A stretch of 7,656 nucleotides of DNA from DATKWS01 sp035529435 (GTDB lineage: Bacteria > Krumholzibacteriota > Krumholzibacteriia > Krumholzibacteriales > Krumholzibacteriaceae): contig DATKWS010000149.1 of assembly GCA_035529435.1 (NCBI GenBank), positions 1 to 7,656 on the forward strand. Direction: 5' to 3'. Made by a program: the position numbers and the translations under genes. The notes beneath the pieces are model-generated. The model was given only the letters and a program-made list of their open reading frames with translations, did no database searches and was not told where the DNA came from. Shown here one piece after another: positions 5,407-7,656 of the stretch (position 1 is its first letter; each line of letters begins with the position of its first letter).

Positions 5407-6890
5407 TTTACAGCTTGATAGCGCGAATCCTGACCATACTGGTTATCCTCATCGTCGAATCCGCCTCGACATCACCTCTGTTTTCCCACGAGATCGCTCA
5501 GGGAGCGGGTTGGTCTCATCCGGGCGGAGTGACGTCGAGCGCGGAAAGCGCCCCCCGGGCCGCCGCCGCGCCGACCTGGCTTCGGAATCGGTTCAAATCG
5601 GGCGCCGACGATGCCTTCGACAACGAGGCGTGGTGCGAGGAGATCGGCCACCGGCTCGAGCCGTTCTACGGCTGTACGGTCGATACGATAATCGTTGTCG
5701 GTAACACACGGACGCGGCGCGAGACGATCGTCAGGGAGATGGCAACGCGGGAGGGAGCACCGCTCGACGAGGAACTGATCCGGCGGGATACGACGTACCT
5801 GCGCGGTCTCGGGTACTTCTCCGAGGTCGACATATGCGCCGCCCGCACCGCGACCGGTGGTTGCCTGATAACCGTCACCATCACCGAGCGCCCCAATCTG
5901 TTCATGAAGTACCCGTACCCCGTGATCAACTATGATTTCACCGACGGCGTGAGCTACGGATTCAGGTGGACGATAAAGAACTTCAGGGGGCACGGCGAGC
6001 ATCTGTCGATATCGGTGCTCAAGCGGCGGGATCTCGATCACGGCGGCGGCATTTCCTGGAATGTCCCGTGGGTGGGCGGCCAGCGGCTCAGGTTCGACAC
6101 GCACCTCTACACCTTCCGGAAGCTCGAAGAACCGGAATCGGAAGACTTTATAAAGGTGAGAAACGGCGGGAGCCTGAATATCGGGATTCCCATCACCAAG
6201 AGTCTCGTCAAACAGGTCTGGATATCATCGATCCTGTCGTTCGAGCGGAGGGAATCGCGTCTCTCCCGCGGCGACAACATCAGCGCCGACGCCGATTACT
6301 ACCAACAGAACATCGTTTCGACCGGCCTGCAGCTGAGTTACGACAGCAGGGACAACGTTCTTGCGGCCTTCAGGGGTGTGTTCGGCCGCTACAGCATAGT
6401 ACGGAACACCGCGGTGTACGGGCTCGCACAGCAGTACACCTTCTACCACTTCGAGAACCATATTTACATTCCGCTCCGATGGCTCGGGAGCCTCATCCTT
6501 GCGTTCGATGGAGATTTCAGGGACGGGGACCTCCCCGAGTTCTTCCGGATGGATCTGGGGGGGAGAAACAGCCTCCGGGGGTACGACAGGAGCGGAAAAG
6601 GAACGGCGAAGCTGATCCAGAGCCTCCAGCTTCGAAAAAGAATCCTCGAACCGTACATATTCGATATACCTCACATCGGTAAATTCGATATCACGATGAA
6701 TGCGATCGTCTTTGTCGATAACGGTGCACTGTCGGACGACATCACCGATTTCGACGGAAGCCGGTTCCATACGACGGGCGGTTTTGGATTCGAAATCCTC
6801 TCACCGATCCAGGATATCCTCCGCTTCGAGGTCGCAATCGCCGGGAAGGGTGAAGCGGCTTTCTACTTGATATCGGGAGCCCGCTTCTAG
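5400..6890 (+). CDS. Omp85/BamA-TamA family outer-membrane protein with one POTRA domain
   Basis: A 496-residue outer-membrane barrel protein. A hydrophobic N-terminal segment (IARILTILVILIV, about 8-19) is an export signal. A low-complexity Ala/Pro region and a conserved-looking patch with Cys79 and Cys92 follow. One POTRA domain spans about 93-165 (VDTIIVVGNTRTRRETIVREM, then TYLRGLGYFSEVDI and LITVTITERP). The remaining residues, from about 177, alternate in barrel fashion and include the Omp85 loop-6 signature GGRNSLRGYDRSG (388-400). The protein ends in an aromatic residue (ISGARF), as outer-membrane barrels do. Family members insert or transport proteins or lipids at the outer membrane. 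With a single POTRA this is not a standard BamA, which usually has several. No in-frame ATG exists near the N-terminus. TTG at 5400 (GGAAA at 5386-5390) or TTG at 5415 is the start, and a TAA at 5373 bounds the frame. Substrate unknown. Confidence 0.88.
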   Translation: MDVYSLIARILTILVILIVESASTSPLFSHEIAQGAGWSHPGGVTSSAESAPRAAAAPTWLRNRFKSGADDAFDNEAWCEEIGHRLEPFYGCTVDTIIVVGNTRTRRETIVREMATREGAPLDEELIRRDTTYLRGLGYFSEVDICAARTATGGCLITVTITERPNLFMKYPYPVINYDFTDGVSYGFRWTIKNFRGHGEHLSISVLKRRDLDHGGGISWNVPWVGGQRLRFDTHLYTFRKLEEPESEDFIKVRNGGSLNIGIPITKSLVKQVWISSILSFERRESRLSRGDNISADADYYQQNIVSTGLQLSYDSRDNVLAAFRGVFGRYSIVRNTAVYGLAQQYTFYHFENHIYIPLRWLGSLILAFDGDFRDGDLPEFFRMDLGGRNSLRGYDRSGKGTAKLIQSLQLRKRILEPYIFDIPHIGKFDITMNAIVFVDNGALSDDITDFDGSRFHTTGGFGFEILSPIQDILRFEVAIAGKGEAAFYLISGARF

Positions 6891-6894
6891 GCGG

Positions 6895-6950
6895 CTCAGA
6901 GCGGTTCGGTTAAAACGCAGCTTCTGAGTTGTTGCGCTATTTTATTTAAT
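6895..6950 (+). terminator. Probable terminator after the Omp85 gene
   Basis: CTCAGA (6895-6900) pairs with TCTGAG (6923-6928), and GCG (6901-6903) with CGC (6916-6918) further inside, making an interrupted hairpin just after the stop codon. A T-rich run (TATTTTATTTAATT) follows within a dozen bases. The stem is imperfect and the T tract is not immediate, so efficiency is uncertain. Confidence 0.4.
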
Positions 6951-6956
6951 TATAAA
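6929..6956 (+). promoter_or_regulatory. Weak candidate sigma-70 promoter in the intergenic region
   Basis: TTGTTG (6929-6934), 16 bases, then TATAAA (6951-6956). The -10 is good (five of six) but the -35 matches only its first three bases. The local sequence is very AT-rich, so chance matches are expected. If real, it would produce a long leader of about 430 bases before the gene at 7395 or a separate small RNA. Confidence 0.2.
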
Positions 6957-7054
6957 TGGTTACGAAGTATCGAGTAAAGTTTATTTTTTGGGCATCTTTC
7001 CGCAGTTCCCCCTGAATTTAGTTATTTTCTTATAATTCAAAGAGATAACACGAT

Positions 7055-7182
7055 TTTACACCGAAAATAGCCGTGTAAATATGGGGAAATACGCCCACAA
7101 TCGTTCAGTATCATGCATGTACCGCCGCCATTTTCCATAAAAAAATGTCGCTCGGCCCGTCCCGGCACATGGAACCGCCGAG
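7055..7182. repeat. Three successive hairpin-capable inverted repeats
   Basis: TTTACAC (7055-7061) pairs with GTGTAAA (7073-7079). TATGG (7080-7084) with AAAT (7087-7090) pairs with ATTT (7130-7133) and CCATA (7135-7139). CTCGGC (7151-7156) pairs with GCCGAG (7177-7182). The first two are adjacent, so a transcript could fold into consecutive stem-loops. None is followed by a T tract. They may be part of a small RNA, a structured leader or protein-binding sites. Confidence 0.3.
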
Positions 7183-7327
7183 ACTCCCTGTAATGCTATA
7201 ATTCTTATTAATTCATGTGATTATACGCACCGTTGTTGTGGCTGCGCGGAGCGATATCCGGATAGTGCGCGTCGCACCGGGGATTTGTAGCGTCGTAACG
7301 GGAATATGTGTTGCAATTGTTACGGTT

Positions 7328-7351
7328 ACGGGTAAGAACGCGCCCGTTTTT
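7328..7351 (+). terminator. Possible weak terminator or attenuator upstream of the last gene
   Basis: ACGGG (7328-7332) pairs with CCCGT (7343-7347) across a ten-base loop, and the right arm runs into TTTTT (7347-7351). The stem is only five base pairs. A second ACGGG at 7298-7302 could compete for the same right arm, and CGTAAC (7294-7299) could pair with either copy of the tandem GTTACG at 7319-7330. This is an attenuator-like arrangement, but speculative. Confidence 0.25.
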
Positions 7352-7394
7352 GAGGATTTTTTCATATATGGCGCGGGAGTTGAGGCCGGTTTTG

Positions 7395-7656
7395 ATGAAA
7401 CGCATTATAAATAAAGTGCTTATAGTGGTTTTTGCGGCCGTCGCGCTGGCGGTGCCGGTTGCTCCTCTATCGGCCGGCGACCTCTACCGGCACGTAACAC
7501 TCGATAGCGGTATCGAGGCTACTCTCTGTACTCCCGAGGCGATTCTCGAGCATCTCTCGGTACGGGACGGAGAAGGCCGCCTCATATTCCGGGTGCCTGG
7601 TGGGGTGTCGTATCTCTTCATCGAGGAAATATCGGATCCGGCGATCATCAACAAGG
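7395..7656 (+). CDS. Exported protein of unknown function, 3' end outside the window
   Basis: The frame opens with ATG at 7395 and stays open for 87 codons to the window edge. The N-terminus is a textbook signal peptide: positive residues (MKRIINK), a hydrophobic core (VLIVVFAAVALAVPVA) and a probable cleavage site at LSAG near residue 27. The mature part visible begins DLYRHVTLDSGIEATL and shows alternating short beta-like stretches (RLIFRVPGGVSYLFIEEI). TGAGG (7381-7385) gives a nine-base RBS spacing. Codon use resembles the other genes here. A different frame covering 7217-7414 overlaps its start but lacks such features. I do not recognise the family. It could be an outer-membrane or periplasmic protein, and the long leader upstream suggests its own transcription unit. 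Confidence 0.7.
   Translation, partial: MKRIINKVLIVVFAAVALAVPVAPLSAGDLYRHVTLDSGIEATLCTPEAILEHLSVRDGEGRLIFRVPGGVSYLFIEEISDPAIINK

Larger units (their letters stand above)
6891..7394. other. Non-coding region between the Omp85 gene and the last gene
   Basis: About 500 bases without a supported gene, clearly AT-richer than the coding sequence between about 6935 and 7060. Short frames (such as ATG at 6956 and 7081, 19 codons each, and ATG at 7217) lack ribosome-binding sites. The region contains the Omp85 terminator, a possible promoter (6929-6956), hairpin-forming repeats between 7055 and 7182, a 10-base palindrome TATCCGGATA (7255-7264), and a possible attenuator-like leader (7294-7351). No known riboswitch, tRNA or CRISPR pattern was recognised. 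Confidence 0.6.

Noticed and set aside
7217..7414. 65-codon plus-strand frame overlapping the start of the last gene
   Set aside because: No ribosome-binding site. The frame beginning at 7395 has a clear signal peptide and a better-placed RBS and remains open to the window edge.

Overview
The window looks like a stretch of chromosome from a Gram-negative (two-membrane) bacterium that is moderately GC-rich by eye. An Omp85/BamA-type outer-membrane barrel and several exported proteins support the two membranes. The combination of an ECF sigma factor, a DUF4097-type beta-repeat protein, a zinc-finger anti-sigma factor and a bactofilin-like membrane protein resembles FCB-group or uncultured candidate-phylum genomes. 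That placement is a low-confidence inference, because no rRNA or marker other than enolase is present.

Layout. On the minus strand, enolase (76-1371) is followed with an ATGA overlap by the first 26 codons of another gene that leaves the window at position 1, possibly an FtsB/DivIC-like septum protein. A divergent intergenic region (1372-1723) separates eno from a plus-strand cluster. The cluster contains an ECF sigma-70 factor (1724-2326, TTG start); an exported beta-solenoid protein with an exact 18-residue SGD repeat (2323-3432); a membrane-anchored zinc-finger anti-sigma factor (3439-4086); an exported bactofilin-like beta-repeat domain fused to about five membrane helices (4070-5329); and, after a 70-base gap with a nested inverted repeat, a single-POTRA Omp85-family outer-membrane protein (5400-6890, probable TTG start). 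About 500 bases of AT-richer, hairpin-containing non-coding DNA follow. The window ends inside a new gene for a signal-peptide-bearing protein (7395 onward).

How the genes may work together. The first four plus-strand genes overlap or nearly abut, so they are very likely one operon. A motif of the form GGAAAC-N16-CGTAT lies just upstream of the sigma gene and matches the general ECF promoter pattern, which suggests autoregulation. The simplest reading is a cell-envelope stress or homeostasis module. In it, a membrane anti-sigma factor holds the ECF sigma, two exported beta-solenoid proteins act at or near the inner membrane, and an Omp85 protein acts in the outer membrane. The component families are known. 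Their joint role, and the placing of a DUF4097-like gene between sigma and anti-sigma, are the parts worth following up.
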